Assembly: GCA_015061905.1 (NCBI GenBank)
Contig: SUVQ01000001.1
Coordinates: 1-64,000 of the forward strand
Source: Verrucomicrobiota bacterium
GTDB taxonomy: Bacteria > Verrucomicrobiota > Verrucomicrobiia > Opitutales > UBA953
Reading direction: 5' to 3'
DNA length: 64,000 nt
In this document: in pieces, positions 8,441-19,463 of the stretch
Position numbering within the stretch: the first letter of the stretch is position 1
How the letters are laid out: each line of letters begins with the position of its first letter
Program-made: the position numbers and the translations under genes
Notes under the pieces: generated by a model
The model's input: only the letters and a program-made list of their open reading frames with translations
Told to the model about the DNA's origin: nothing
Databases searched by the model: none

Positions 8441-9994
8441 TTACTTTTGAACGGGAGTCGCAACCGTAGCGACGGGAACGGCGACGGCAGTTTCCTGCGC
8501 GGGAACGCTCGCTGTTTCTTCCGAAGTCGGAAGCGGCTTAAAAACGCCGAGCGAAGCAAGCAGAATCATCATCGCGTAGGTCAAAACCATTCCCAAAACG
8601 CCGATAATTACGCCGGTTCTTGCCATTCCCTTCGTGTCGACCAAGCCGGTCGCGTGCGCGAGCGCATTCGGCGGGGTGGAAATCGGGAGCGACATTCCGA
8701 GCGAGGACGCAAATGCCACGGAAACGAGAAGCGCAATCACGCCGCCGAGAACGTCCAACGAGGCGCCGACGTTCACGCCGACAACCGCGATAATCGGAAC
8801 CAAAAGCGAAGCCGTCGCCGTGTGCGACATAAAGTTCGCCATGAAAAGGCAAATCACGCCGGCGCCGACCATCAGCCCGAAAGCCGGCCAGGACGCGAAC
8901 GGAATCGCGCCGATGAGGTGTTCCGCCAAGCCGGTTTTCTGCAAGCCCACGCCGAGTGCAAAGCCGCCGGCAACAAGCCAAAGCACGTCCCAACTCATTC
9001 CGTTCAGGTCTTTTTTGGTGATAACCTGCGAAAGCGCAAAAACCGCCATCGGAACCATCGCAACGATATTCGAATCAATCCCGACGATGTCTTTTCCGAG
9101 CACCCAGAGCAAAACGGTAATCGCGAACGTAATGTAAACGATGATTGCCTTCGGCGTTTTCAAAAATTCGCCGCCGACATTCAATTCCATCGTTTTCTTG
9201 GAAATCGGGAACATCCAAAGCAAAAGTGCCCAAGAAAGCAAAATCAGGATAATGACATACGGAACACCAAACGCCATCCAGGTGCCGAACGAAACCGTTG
9301 CATCCATATCGGCAAGCGCCTTGAGCGCAATCGCGTTCGGCGGCGTCCCGATCGGCGTGCCCATTCCGCCGACGTTTGCGGCAATCGGAATCGCAAGCGC
9401 AAATGCCGCTCGACCTTTGTCGTTTTCGTCAAAAAGCGAAAGCACGGGAGCGAGAATCGCAAGCATCATCGCCGCCGTTGCAGTGTTGGACATAAACATC
9501 GAGAAAAGCGCCGTAATCGCCATCAATCCGAGCAAAACGAATTTCGGATTTTTCCCGAAGGGCTTCAGAAGGAAGCGCGCCAAATTCATGTCCAATTTAT
9601 ACTTCGTTGCCGCCGCCGCGAGGAAGAAGCCTCCGAGGAAGAGCATGATAATCGGATCGGCAAAAGTCGCCATCAACCCTTTAGAGCTCACCAGATTCGC
9701 GTATTTTTCACCGGAAGCCGGATCCGCCTGGAAGGAGAAAAATGTTTCTCCGCCCCACGAGAGCATCAAACCTTTATCAGACACCGTGAGCAACATCAGC
9801 ACGATGACGAACATCGAAGTCGTCCAGATCGGGAACGGTTCGAGAATCCAGAACAGCGCGGCGAGCACGAAAATCGCAATCACGCGGATCTCGACGGCGT
9901 TCAGTGCCAAGCCGAGAGATTCATACGGCAAGAAAAGGCACCCGGCAGCAAGTGCGAGGGCAATCAGGGCCTTTAGAGCTTTTACTTTTGTCAT
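8441..9994 (-). CDS. SLC13/DASS family anion transporter
   Basis: Multi-TM, ANVGGMGTPIGTPPNAIA and SLGMSLPISTPPNALAHATG motifs. Confidence 0.9.
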   Translation of the reverse strand: MTKVKALKALIALALAAGCLFLPYESLGLALNAVEIRVIAIFVLAALFWILEPFPIWTTSMFVIVLMLLTVSDKGLMLSWGGETFFSFQADPASGEKYANLVSSKGLMATFADPIIMLFLGGFFLAAAATKYKLDMNLARFLLKPFGKNPKFVLLGLMAITALFSMFMSNTATAAMMLAILAPVLSLFDENDKGRAAFALAIPIAANVGGMGTPIGTPPNAIALKALADMDATVSFGTWMAFGVPYVIILILLSWALLLWMFPISKKTMELNVGGEFLKTPKAIIVYITFAITVLLWVLGKDIVGIDSNIVAMVPMAVFALSQVITKKDLNGMSWDVLWLVAGGFALGVGLQKTGLAEHLIGAIPFASWPAFGLMVGAGVICLFMANFMSHTATASLLVPIIAVVGVNVGASLDVLGGVIALLVSVAFASSLGMSLPISTPPNALAHATGLVDTKGMARTGVIIGVLGMVLTYAMMILLASLGVFKPLPTSEETASVPAQETAVAVPVATVATPVQK

Positions 9995-10043
9995 GATTTT
10001 GGAGGATTAAGAAAAATTTGGAGAAAAAGTGAGTTTTTCGTTT

Positions 10044-10096
10044 AAAAAAAACGTTCCCCTGCGGATAAAAAATCCGATGGGGGAACGATTTTTTGA
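10044..10096. terminator. Bidirectional hairpin with a variant motif pair (CGTTCCCC...GGGGAACG)
   Basis: AAAAAAACGTTCCCCTGCGGATAAAAAATCCGATGGGGGAACGATTTTTT. Confidence 0.75.
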
Positions 10097-10102
10097 AGCG
10101 TT

Positions 10103-10273
10103 TTAGCGATTTTCGGGAACGACGGAACCCATTCCGGGCATTCCCGTTTCCCAGTCTTTGGGACCGCCGGTTCCGGAAAGCCCGGAATCTGTCGGTCTCG
10201 CCGTTTCCACACAGGAAACAAGCATCAAAGCGGCGAAAACCGCGAACGAAAACGCCTTGAGAAAACGGAGCAT
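10103..10273 (-). CDS. Small putative lipoprotein (56 aa), absent from ORF track
   Basis: MLRFLKAFSFAVFAALMLVSCVETARPTDSGLSGTGGPKDWETGMPGMGSVVPENR; lipobox LVSC. Confidence 0.6.
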   Translation of the reverse strand: MLRFLKAFSFAVFAALMLVSCVETARPTDSGLSGTGGPKDWETGMPGMGSVVPENR

Positions 10274-10275
10274 AC

Positions 10276-11178
10276 TTATTTCTTAACGACGGTCGGAATC
10301 ACCTTTACGTAGGTGCCTTCCGCAAGTTTCTGAATCTGGGCGCCGGGAAGCAAACCGAGCGTCGTGCGGCTCGGACGCGGGTCGGTAACGCGGGCTTCGC
10401 CGACACGTTCCCCGTTGACTTCGAGCACCACCGGAATGCCGTTGAGAATCGCCGGATTTTCATCACCGACACCGATAACGATTTGACCGCGAACGTGGTC
10501 AAGCGCGACAACCGTCGTCAAAACATACGGAGCTTCAAATTCAACGACCACGCCGCCCTTCGCTTCCGCGTAGAGGTCGACCGGGAATTCGGTCGGAACG
10601 GATTCGCCGCGTTGAAGCACCCAAGTGCGGAAACGCGCATAACGCTGTCCGGCGGCGACTTTCGTCTTTTGCAATTCTTCAATTTCTGCGAGCTTTTGGT
10701 CGTATTCTTCCTTGGAATACATATTGCTCTTTTCTTCCGTCAACTGAGCGACGCGTTCCTTTTCGGAGCGGAGTTGACCTTCGAGATCGCTGACTTTGCC
10801 GTTAAGATCGCTGACTTCGGACGTAAGAGCTTCCTTGTCGCGCGTAAGCTGGTTTGCTTCTTCCGTTTTTGCGTCGAGGTCGGATTTCAAACCGTCGATT
10901 TCATCATTTTTCTGATTAATCGTAGCTTTGAGAGACGCAATTTGGTTTTCGTTGCGTTCTTTCGTCTCGCGCAATTCAAAAACTTCGTCGGCAACCACCT
11001 TGGTTTTTTCCACACGCTTATCCAAAGTTTGCGTCTTCACGCCGAGGACCGTGTCAAGCGGCTGAGTTTTGAGGAAGGCATTTTCCATCTGCCCTTTTAC
11101 CATAAAATAAAGGCCGATGGCGGCGCCGGCAGCGAGGATAGCGACAATGCGCAGAACAAGAGAAACTTTTTTGTTCAT
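10276..11178 (-). CDS. Membrane-anchored coiled-coil protein, unknown function
   Basis: N-terminal TM then long heptad-rich segment. Confidence 0.75.
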   Translation of the reverse strand: MNKKVSLVLRIVAILAAGAAIGLYFMVKGQMENAFLKTQPLDTVLGVKTQTLDKRVEKTKVVADEVFELRETKERNENQIASLKATINQKNDEIDGLKSDLDAKTEEANQLTRDKEALTSEVSDLNGKVSDLEGQLRSEKERVAQLTEEKSNMYSKEEYDQKLAEIEELQKTKVAAGQRYARFRTWVLQRGESVPTEFPVDLYAEAKGGVVVEFEAPYVLTTVVALDHVRGQIVIGVGDENPAILNGIPVVLEVNGERVGEARVTDPRPSRTTLGLLPGAQIQKLAEGTYVKVIPTVVKK

Positions 11179-11189
11179 CGTAAGCGGGG

Positions 11190-12770
11190 TTAATTTTTGT
11201 AATTGAAAGTGGAGTTGCAGAACGGGGTTTCAACCTGACGTTGAATATTTTTAGAGGGACTCAACGCCAAATGTTGGCAAATTTTAAATACGAGTTCCGT
11301 GCGGTTTTCAAGCTCTAATTTTTCGGCGATAGCGTCCGCAGAGAATTTTTCGGGCGCATTTGCCTTCAAAAATTCAACGATTTGCGTTTGAAGTTTTAAA
11401 ATCCCCGCAGCGGCTTTTTTCCCGGCTTCGACGCCCGGCTGGTGGTAGGCATTGATGCCGATAAACGTCGCGTAAAAACCGACTGCGCGTTCGAAGAGCG
11501 CAATCAGCGCGCCGATGCTTTGCGGCGTCACGTCTTCGACGGTGAGCGTTACCGAGGCGCGCCCTTTTTCGGTCAGAGCTTCACGCGTGCCAAGGAGGAA
11601 GCCTTCAAGATAGTCGCCGGCGGAAATTCCCGGATCGACTTCCGTGCTTTCGCCTGCGCGATCCCGTAAAACTTCGATAAACGTCGCGAAGAAATTCGGA
11701 ACGCCTTCGCGCAATTGCTGAATGTAGGCGTGCTGGTCGGTCGAACCCTTGTTCCCGTAAACGGAAATTCCTTGGTTGACGACGTTCCCGGCGAGGTCTT
11801 TTTCCTTGCCGAGCGATTCCATAATCAGCTGCTGCAAATAGCGCGCGAAAAGCAAAAGGCGATCTTTGTAAGGCAAAATCACCATATCTTTCGTGCCTTT
11901 TCCGTCCGTCAGAAAATACCAAGCGAGCGCGAGCAAAGCCGCCGGATTTTCGAGTGCTTCGCGGGAACGCGTTTGCGCGTCCATCGCCGCCGCGCCCGCG
12001 AGCATTCCGCGAATATCCAAGCCCTGAAGAGCAGCCGGAAGCAAGCCGACCGCCGCCATTTCGCTGGTGCGACCGCCGACCCAATCCCACATCGGGAAAC
12101 GCTCGATAAAACCTTGCGCGACCGCCGTTTTATCGAGCTGGGAACCGACTCCGGTAACGGCGACTGCGTGCTTCGCAAAATCCAATCCCGCCGCTTTGTA
12201 TTGCGCGACGGTTTCAATCATCGCGTTGCGCGGTTCGGGCGTGCTTCCGGATTTCGACGTTACGATGCAGAGCGTTTCGCCGAGCTTTCCTTTGAGCTCG
12301 GCAAAAACGATGTCAAAACCGTCCGCATCCGTGTTATCGAGGAAGAAAACCTTCATTTTGTCGCGCCCGGGCATTCCGAGAGCGGAGGCGACGAACTGCG
12401 GACCGAGCGCGCTCCCGCCGATGCCGATGCAGAGAAGATTTTTGAACGTTCCCGCGCTACCGGAAATTTCGCCGGAATGAACTTTGTTTGCAAAAACTTC
12501 GATTTTTTCGAGCGTTCCCGCGATTTCGGCGGCAAGCTCGGCTGTCGGCGCGAGTTGCGGCGCGCGCAACCAATAATGCCCGACCATGCGGTTTTCGTCC
12601 GGATTGGCGATTGCGCCCTTTTCGAGTTCCGCCATTGCGTCAAACGCCTTGTCGAGCATCGGCTTTGCGTCGGCGATGTAATCCGTCGGGAACCCGACGC
12701 GGCTCAAGTCGATGGCAAAATTGAGCGCATCAAACGCGATATAATTTTTCTTAAAATTTTCCCAGCTCAT
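11190..12770 (-). CDS. pgi: Glucose-6-phosphate isomerase
   Basis: [41 protein letters not shown]. Confidence 0.93.
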   Translation of the reverse strand: MSWENFKKNYIAFDALNFAIDLSRVGFPTDYIADAKPMLDKAFDAMAELEKGAIANPDENRMVGHYWLRAPQLAPTAELAAEIAGTLEKIEVFANKVHSGEISGSAGTFKNLLCIGIGGSALGPQFVASALGMPGRDKMKVFFLDNTDADGFDIVFAELKGKLGETLCIVTSKSGSTPEPRNAMIETVAQYKAAGLDFAKHAVAVTGVGSQLDKTAVAQGFIERFPMWDWVGGRTSEMAAVGLLPAALQGLDIRGMLAGAAAMDAQTRSREALENPAALLALAWYFLTDGKGTKDMVILPYKDRLLLFARYLQQLIMESLGKEKDLAGNVVNQGISVYGNKGSTDQHAYIQQLREGVPNFFATFIEVLRDRAGESTEVDPGISAGDYLEGFLLGTREALTEKGRASVTLTVEDVTPQSIGALIALFERAVGFYATFIGINAYHQPGVEAGKKAAAGILKLQTQIVEFLKANAPEKFSADAIAEKLELENRTELVFKICQHLALSPSKNIQRQVETPFCNSTFNYKN

Positions 12771-12803
12771 AGCTTTGAAAAGAGGATTGCCCTAACGGCA
12801 AAA

Positions 12804-13199
12804 TTATTTGGCGGGAACGCTCTCCGGAGCGACCGGAGCCGGCGTTTCTTCGACGGGAACGATTGCCGCTGCCGGAGCGGTTTCGACCGCAACCGGAGCT
12901 TCCGTTGCCGCGGGAGCTTCTTCAAGCTTCAAACCTTCGCCTTCGCCCTTGTCCTGCGTGGCAAGAAACGCAAAATAAAGCACCGCGCACAGAATAAAAA
13001 ACGCGGAAATAAAAACGACTGTCGCCTTGGAAAGCACGCCGGCGGCTTCTCCGCCGAAAACGCTTTCGGACGCCGCGCCGCCCAACGCGGACCCCATGCC
13101 GGCGTTCGCGCTCGGTTTTTGCATCAGCACAAAGAGAACGACGAGAACGCTCACAAACGCAAGCACCGTCAACGCACCATAAATAAGAATACTGCCCAT
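12804..13199 (-). CDS. secG: Preprotein translocase subunit SecG
   Basis: VLVVLFVLMQKPSANAGMGSALGGAASESVFGG. Confidence 0.88.
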   Translation of the reverse strand: MGSILIYGALTVLAFVSVLVVLFVLMQKPSANAGMGSALGGAASESVFGGEAAGVLSKATVVFISAFFILCAVLYFAFLATQDKGEGEGLKLEEAPAATEAPVAVETAPAAAIVPVEETPAPVAPESVPAK

Positions 13200-13246
13200 A
13201 AAAAATTAAAGGGACATTAAATCGCGTTCCGCTTGTATTGAAAAGC

Positions 13247-15178
13247 TTAAATTAAAATTTGTTCGGCAAGCGATTCCCAAAGCTCATAGGCTTCGGCTAT
13301 TTCCTTTTTCACGGCTTCGTAACGCGCCATTTCGGATTTTGTGGCTTCGCCGCGCGAAAAAAATTCCGGCTCCGCCATTTTTGTTTCCCACTCGCCCTGC
13401 TCCGCTTCGAGCCGAGCGATGAGTTCTTCGGTTTCTTTGATTTTTTTGCGGAGCGGAGCAAGTTGTTTCGCCCGTTCGGCGTTGGCGCGACGGCGTTCCC
13501 GCGGATCGTTCGTCGGTGCTTTCTCTCCGGAAAGTTTTTTGGAAGAAATGCGCTCGCGTTCCCGCGCCCGCTCTTCCGCCGTCGCCGCGAGATAATCGCT
13601 GACGTTTCCGAGAAAAACGCGGATTCCGTGATTTTTGACCTCTAAAACTTTCGTCACCAGCGGATCGAGAAAATCCCGATCGTGCGAGACGATCACGAAC
13701 GTTCCCGTGTATTGCTTGAGTGCCTGCGCGAGCACCGCCTTGGAGCGCATGTCGAGGTGATTCGTCGGCTCGTCCAAAATCAGGAAATTGAACGGTCGCA
13801 AAAGCATGCGGGCAAGCGCGAGGCGGTTGCGTTCGCCGCCGGAAAGAACGCCCACGGGCTTAAAAACATCTTCTCCGCGAAACAAAAACGCGCCGAGCAA
13901 AGTGCGAAGCCGCGTCGTTCCGAGCCCGGCGGCGACATCGTTAACCGTCGTCAGCACGTCGATATTCGGATCGAGCTCTTTTGCCTGATGCTGTGCGAAA
14001 TAAGAAACGGCGACATTGAGTCCTTCCGTTCGCGTTCCCGCCGTTTGCGCTTCCGTTCCCGCGAGCATGCGGATAAGCGTCGATTTCCCGGCACCGTTCA
14101 CGCCGACGACGGCGATGCGCTCTCCGCGCTCTATTTTAAAATTTATATTTTTGAGAACATTCAGCGAGCCGTAGCTTTTGTCCAAATTTTCAAGTTCGAG
14201 CACGACCTGCCCGCTCTGCGGTGCGGGCGGGAACGCAAACGCGATTTGAGAATCGTCTTCTTCCTCAAATTCCACGCGGTCTATTTTTTCCAAAGCTTTG
14301 ATGCGCGATTGCACCTGCGCCGCCTTCGTCGCCTTAGCGCGAAAACGTTCGATAAACTCTTCGGTTTTTGCAATTTCCCGAGCCTGATTTTGAGCCGCCC
14401 GGCGGAGCGATTCCCGGCGTTCCCGCGAAGTTTTTTCAAAATAAGAATAATTTCCGTTGTAAACTTCAAGCCGCCCGGCGGTGAGCGCAAAAGTTTTTCC
14501 GCAAATCGTATCGAGAAACGCGCGGTCGTGCGAAACAATCATGACCGTCCCCGCATAGCGCAACAGCCAATTTTCGAGCCAATCCTGCGATTCGATGTCG
14601 AGATGGTTCGTCGGCTCGTCAAGAAGCAAAAGGGACGGCTCGCGCAGGAGCAATTTGGCGAGCGCGATGCGCATTTGCCACCCGCCGGAAAATTCTCCCG
14701 TATCGCGCGCCATGTCGCTTTGCGAAAAGCCGAGTCCGTGCAAAATCGTTTCTACGCGGGAACGCAATTTTTCCGCATCCGCATCTTCGAGGCGGCGTTC
14801 CCAAGCGGAAATCATTTCCAAGGTTTCGCGGTATTCGTCGGAATCCGGCTCAAGTGTTTGCAGCTGCTCGTCGGCGTCGGCGATTTTCCGGCGCAGCGAA
14901 AGAATGTCTTCAAATGCCGTCTCAACTTCCGCGTAAAGCGTTTTCCCGTGCGTTTCCAAACCGTCCTGCGGCAGGTAACCGACCGTCGCATTTTTTGCGA
15001 AAACGAGCGTTCCCGAATCGTAATCCGTTTCCCCCGCCAGAATTTTCAAAAGCGTGGATTTTCCCGCACCGTTGGAGCCGACCAAGCCGATGCGTTCCCG
15101 CTCATTAATGGTTCCGGAAATTCCGTTAAACAAAATGCGCGGTCCGTATTGCAGGCGAATGTCGTTGAGCGTGAACAT
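13247..15178 (-). CDS. ABC-F family ATPase
   Basis: Two ABC domains, LLLDEPTNHLD and LILDEPTNHLD, soluble; start at MFTLNDIRLQYG. Confidence 0.9.
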   Translation of the reverse strand: MFTLNDIRLQYGPRILFNGISGTINERERIGLVGSNGAGKSTLLKILAGETDYDSGTLVFAKNATVGYLPQDGLETHGKTLYAEVETAFEDILSLRRKIADADEQLQTLEPDSDEYRETLEMISAWERRLEDADAEKLRSRVETILHGLGFSQSDMARDTGEFSGGWQMRIALAKLLLREPSLLLLDEPTNHLDIESQDWLENWLLRYAGTVMIVSHDRAFLDTICGKTFALTAGRLEVYNGNYSYFEKTSRERRESLRRAAQNQAREIAKTEEFIERFRAKATKAAQVQSRIKALEKIDRVEFEEEDDSQIAFAFPPAPQSGQVVLELENLDKSYGSLNVLKNINFKIERGERIAVVGVNGAGKSTLIRMLAGTEAQTAGTRTEGLNVAVSYFAQHQAKELDPNIDVLTTVNDVAAGLGTTRLRTLLGAFLFRGEDVFKPVGVLSGGERNRLALARMLLRPFNFLILDEPTNHLDMRSKAVLAQALKQYTGTFVIVSHDRDFLDPLVTKVLEVKNHGIRVFLGNVSDYLAATAEERARERERISSKKLSGEKAPTNDPRERRRANAERAKQLAPLRKKIKETEELIARLEAEQGEWETKMAEPEFFSRGEATKSEMARYEAVKKEIAEAYELWESLAEQILI

Positions 15179-15343
15179 TGAAAAAACGATAAAAACCGAC
15201 AAGGGAAACGTTCCCGCCCGCGCCTTTCAACACGAAAAAAAGTAAGCCAACTCGCGCGGCACGGTGTTGGTGTGCGGAAAATTTAAGCGACGGCTCCGTT
15301 TCTTTGTTTTCCTGCCAAAAGCCATGCGCTATAATTTTGTGCC

Positions 15344-17602
15344 ATGCTGAAAACCCTTCCCCTTGTTTTTGCGGCACTGCTCGCGACGTGTGTTTCCCTT
15401 TTTGCGCAAGTCAATCCCGCGGCGGCGGCGGCACTTGCCAAGCGCATTTCTCCGGCGATTGCCGAAAACGTGGTCTTCGAAGCCCTCCCCGGCGTTCCCG
15501 CCAAGGAAAAAATCGTTTACGAGCTTGAATCTGCGCCGAACGGAAAGCTCATTGTCCGCGGGAACACAACCGTTGCGCTGACCGGCGGGTTTTATCAGTT
15601 TTTGAAAGAATTTTGCCATGTGCAAATCACTTGGGGCGCGCACAGCGTTCCCGCGCTCAAAAAAGGCGTCGCTCTCCCGAAAGTTCCGAAGAAAATCCGC
15701 GTCGAGTCTCCGCTGGTGCTTCGCTACGCCTACAATTACTGCACGCACGGCTACACGATGTCTTGGTGGGATTGGAATGACTGGGAAAAAGAAATCGATT
15801 GGCTCGCCTTGCACGGGTTCAACCTCGCCCTCGTCATACAAGGGCAGGAAGCCGTTTGGCAAAACACTTTTCCCCGATTCGGCTACACAAAAGAAGAAAT
15901 GCGCCGCTGGCTCTGCGCCCCGACACACATGCCCTGGCAGTTCATGGGCAACATGGAAGCGATGATGCCGCCGCCGCAAAGTATTATCGACAAACGCGCC
16001 AAGCTCGGAAAAGCCATCGTCGCCCGCATGCGCGAGCTCGGAATCAGCCCCGTCCTGCAAGGCTACTACGGCATGGTTCCCCACGGATTTAAGGGGAAAC
16101 ACCCCGCCGCACAAATCTGCCCGCAAGGCGGCTGGGCAGGCGGACAACGCCGCCCGGACATGCTCAATCCCGGCGACCCGCTTTTCGCCCCCATCGCAAA
16201 AACATTTTACGAAGAACAGAAAAAAATCTTCGGCAAATGCCTCTATTTCGCCGCAGACCCGTTCCACGAAGGCGGCTCCTCCGCCGGAATGGATCGCGGG
16301 ACCGTCTATCGCCAAGTGCAGGACGCGATGCTCGCCTTCGAGCCGGACGCAACACTCGTTAAACAATGTTGGCAAAACTCCAACGCCGAAATGTTCAACG
16401 CCGGGAAAAAAGACCACAGCCTCGCGCTCGATCTCTACGCCGACCGCGCACCGTTTTGGCAAAAATGCAACGGCTACAACGGCACGCCCTGGCTGTGGTG
16501 CCTGCTCCAAAACTTCGGCGGAAACACGGGAACGGAAGGCGATTTACAGGGATTGTGCAACGGCTTGAAAAAAGCGCTAACCGCGCCGGACCGGGGAAAA
16601 CTCGTCGGCATCGGAATCGTCCCCGAAGGCACGTTTAACAATCCGGTAATTTTTGAACTGCTCTCCGATATCGCCGTGCGCGGGAACGTTCCCGAAAGCC
16701 TCGACGATTGGCTCGACGGCTACTTAAAATCCCGCTACGGAAAAAGCTCCCAAGCACTCACCGACGCATGGAAAATTCTTCAAAAAACCGCCTACGGCTA
16801 CACGGCAAAAGAAGGTCCCGTCAACTCCGCCCTGCCCGCGCGTCCACGTTTCGGCAAATTCATCAAAGCGCGCTTTTGGGCTTCCAACATGGCTGTGCCT
16901 TACGAAAACGCGGAACTGCTCAAAGCGCTCCGACTTTTCGATTCGCAGAAGGAACGCTTTGCCCGAAAATCGACCTTCCGCTACGATTACGCGGATCTTC
17001 AACGCCAGGTTATAGACAATCTTTCCCACGCCGTTTACGCTAAATTAAACGAAGCATGGGAAGCCAAAGACAAAGCCGCTTTCTCCGCCGCTTCCAAAGA
17101 TTTTCTTCGCCTCTTCGCCCTCTGCGATTCCCGCTTTTCCCAATTCCCGAAATACAAAAACGACGCCGCCCTCTTTTCTCAAAGCTTAGAAAAATGGCTC
17201 GCCGACGCTCAAAGATTCGGCTCCAAAAAAGCAGAGAAAGAATACCTGTCCGCCTGCGCCCAACTCCTGCTCACGCGCTGGGTGCCCAACGCCGGAACCA
17301 ATCTCGACGACTACGCGTTCCGCGAATGGACCGGACTCACCTCCGCCTACTACGCCAAACGCTGGGAAATGTTTTTTGACGAAGCTCAAAAATCCCTCGC
17401 AACGGGAACGCCCTTCGACCAAAACGCATTTAATCAGAAACTCAACGCATTTGAAAACAACTGGCGCGCGCCCGCAAAACACCGAGGGAAAATCATTTCC
17501 GACAGCTCCGCAGAAATCGCCAAACTCGTCAAAAAATACGCGGGAACGCAAATCTCGGACAATCGCCCGGACGATTCCCCGCTCGGCGTCCAGGACCGCT
17601 AA
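15344..17602 (+). CDS. Alpha-N-acetylglucosaminidase (GH89), secreted
   Basis: RYAYNYCTHGYTMSWWDW, GFNLALVIQGQEAVW, YFAADPFHEGG, signal peptide; TATAAT 9 nt before ATG. Confidence 0.9.
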   Translation: MLKTLPLVFAALLATCVSLFAQVNPAAAAALAKRISPAIAENVVFEALPGVPAKEKIVYELESAPNGKLIVRGNTTVALTGGFYQFLKEFCHVQITWGAHSVPALKKGVALPKVPKKIRVESPLVLRYAYNYCTHGYTMSWWDWNDWEKEIDWLALHGFNLALVIQGQEAVWQNTFPRFGYTKEEMRRWLCAPTHMPWQFMGNMEAMMPPPQSIIDKRAKLGKAIVARMRELGISPVLQGYYGMVPHGFKGKHPAAQICPQGGWAGGQRRPDMLNPGDPLFAPIAKTFYEEQKKIFGKCLYFAADPFHEGGSSAGMDRGTVYRQVQDAMLAFEPDATLVKQCWQNSNAEMFNAGKKDHSLALDLYADRAPFWQKCNGYNGTPWLWCLLQNFGGNTGTEGDLQGLCNGLKKALTAPDRGKLVGIGIVPEGTFNNPVIFELLSDIAVRGNVPESLDDWLDGYLKSRYGKSSQALTDAWKILQKTAYGYTAKEGPVNSALPARPRFGKFIKARFWASNMAVPYENAELLKALRLFDSQKERFARKSTFRYDYADLQRQVIDNLSHAVYAKLNEAWEAKDKAAFSAASKDFLRLFALCDSRFSQFPKYKNDAALFSQSLEKWLADAQRFGSKKAEKEYLSACAQLLLTRWVPNAGTNLDDYAFREWTGLTSAYYAKRWEMFFDEAQKSLATGTPFDQNAFNQKLNAFENNWRAPAKHRGKIISDSSAEIAKLVKKYAGTQISDNRPDDSPLGVQDR

Positions 17603-17661
17603 AACGTCTTCCCTCGAACCCGGTCAAAAACTTCCCCGCGTTCCCGCGCAGAAACGCCGGC

Positions 17662-17943
17662 TCACGAAATCCGCTTTTTCTTTCCGGCGCGAGCCCGTTC
17701 GGCTTGCCGTCGCAGTTCGGGCAACTTTTTCCGTTTCGCCTGCGGATTCATCAAGTCCGTGCGTTGTGCTCGGCGAAACGTTCCTAATTTTTCGTCCAAG
17801 TCAAAACCGAACTCTTCATTTAATCGCCGAATGGTCGCCTCTCTCACAAACGAGGTAAAATTCTTCATGCTTTGACACGATTCATAAGCCGCAAGAATTT
17901 CCTTCGGGAACGCAATGAAAAACTGCTTGGAGCTTTTAGACAT
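17662..17943 (-). CDS. Putative ribbon-helix-helix regulator
   Basis: SSKQFFIAFPKEILAAYESCQSMKNFTSFVREATIRRLNEEFG fits beta-alpha-alpha RHH layout. Confidence 0.5.
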   Translation of the reverse strand: MSKSSKQFFIAFPKEILAAYESCQSMKNFTSFVREATIRRLNEEFGFDLDEKLGTFRRAQRTDLMNPQAKRKKLPELRRQAERARAGKKKRIS

Positions 17944-17990
17944 CCCAATATGTCTAACACAATCTCAACCCGATGCGGAAAACTCGCCAT

Positions 17991-18043
17991 TTGACATAAT
18001 ATTATGTTAAATACATAGTCTGTAGACTAAATATTATGTCAAA
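17991..18043. promoter_or_regulatory. Palindromic operator-like cluster in divergent intergenic region
   Basis: TTGACATAATATTATGTTAA, TAGTCTGTAGACTA and AATATTATGTCAAA. Confidence 0.55.
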
Positions 18044-19424
18044 CAAATCGCATTCAGTATCCGAATTTGATTTACGGGATCCGGCATTTTTTACGCAGGA
18101 AGACCCGCTTTTCCCGATTTCCGAAAATCAGCGCGCGGCGGAGAAGCAGGCACTTGCAGAGCTCGCGACTCCGTTTTTCGAAGATTTTTTCTGTGACCGG
18201 CAAAACACAGATACGCCCGTGCGCACGATTACAATCCGCCGCCCCCGCGTGGAAAATCGGCACGGAAGAGCACGACTTTCGGCTCAAATCGACGTCGACG
18301 GAGAATGCAGAGAAGTTTGGTTTGAGGTCGAAGAAAAATACGGGAAATATCTTTGTTATGAACGCTCCGACGCATTTTTAATCGGATTGCTGAACTGGGC
18401 GATGCGGGAACGTTGCGACTTCATTTGCGAAGCACCCGTGGGAGAAGAGCTCATTTACCAAATTCGCACTTACCTGATTCCGGCAGTTGTCAAGGCAAGT
18501 AAAACACTTTATGCGCCGAGAATCACGGCTGACATTGACACGGGAACGCTTCCTTGCGCGGGAGCGGTGGGCACGGGAATTTCCTGCGGCGTGGATTCCC
18601 TCCACGTTGTTGCCAACCAAGCGAGAAGCGCGTTCCCGCATCTTCGACTCACGCATTTAATTTTAAACAATGTCGGAGCGTTTTCCAAAGAGGAAGGGAA
18701 GAATCAGTTTTCCTGGCAAACGGAGCACGCCAAGCAATTCGCCGAAGAATACGGGTTTGAATTTATCCAAACGAATTCCAATTTTTCGGAGGCGTTCCCG
18801 CAAAACCATTTGCTGACGCATACCTACTCAAGCTGTTTCGGAATTTACGTTTTGCAAAAACTTTGGCGCGTATATTTTTATGCATCAAGCGGATACGATT
18901 TCACGGAATTTCGCTTGGAGAAAAACGAAGATTTCTCTTCGGATCATTATGAACTTTTATCCCTGAATGTTTTTTCGCATAGAAATTTAAAAATTTATTC
19001 GGAGGGAGGCGCCAAAACGAGATTTGAAAAAACACGTGCTCTCGTCAATTTCGTTCCCGCGCAAAAATACTTGCACGTTTGCACGAGCGACCTCGGCGAA
19101 AACTGTAATATCTGCGGAAAATGCAAGCGAACGCTTGTTACACTGGACGCGCTGGGCGCACTTGAAAAATTTCGCGCCGTCTTCGATATTGATTACTACA
19201 AAAAACATCGGCGAAGCTATCTGCGCTGGCTCGTTGCCCAACAAATTTTACCGCACGGCGATTTAATGCTGAAAGAGCCGTTCCAAATCCTTCGAAAGGA
19301 TATTTCGTTGCTTATCCGGCTCGAAGCGTTCCCGTATGCGGCAATCGGCTTTGCACGCTCCCACCTTGCCAAAATCCCTTTTCTGAAAGCGATTTACCGA
19401 AAATATTTCAAGCGAAAGAAATAG
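18036..19424 (+). CDS. Putative PP-loop/ATP-pyrophosphatase-like protein
   Basis: GISCGVDSLHVV (cf. SGGxDS) and C-terminal CNICGKCKRTLVTLDALG. Confidence 0.5.
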   Translation: MSNKSHSVSEFDLRDPAFFTQEDPLFPISENQRAAEKQALAELATPFFEDFFCDRQNTDTPVRTITIRRPRVENRHGRARLSAQIDVDGECREVWFEVEEKYGKYLCYERSDAFLIGLLNWAMRERCDFICEAPVGEELIYQIRTYLIPAVVKASKTLYAPRITADIDTGTLPCAGAVGTGISCGVDSLHVVANQARSAFPHLRLTHLILNNVGAFSKEEGKNQFSWQTEHAKQFAEEYGFEFIQTNSNFSEAFPQNHLLTHTYSSCFGIYVLQKLWRVYFYASSGYDFTEFRLEKNEDFSSDHYELLSLNVFSHRNLKIYSEGGAKTRFEKTRALVNFVPAQKYLHVCTSDLGENCNICGKCKRTLVTLDALGALEKFRAVFDIDYYKKHRRSYLRWLVAQQILPHGDLMLKEPFQILRKDISLLIRLEAFPYAAIGFARSHLAKIPFLKAIYRKYFKRKK

Positions 19425-19463
19425 TTTCGCTTCCGTTTGTAATCCGTATTCGAGATTCCGAAT

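Noticed and set aside
8144-9976. 610-aa plus-strand ORF opposite the SLC13 transporter
   Set aside because: Arg/His-rich low-complexity translation antisense to a clear transporter; a shadow frame.
13682-15181. 499-aa plus-strand ORF opposite the ABC-F gene
   Set aside because: Antisense shadow of a well-supported ABC-F ATPase; no domain features.
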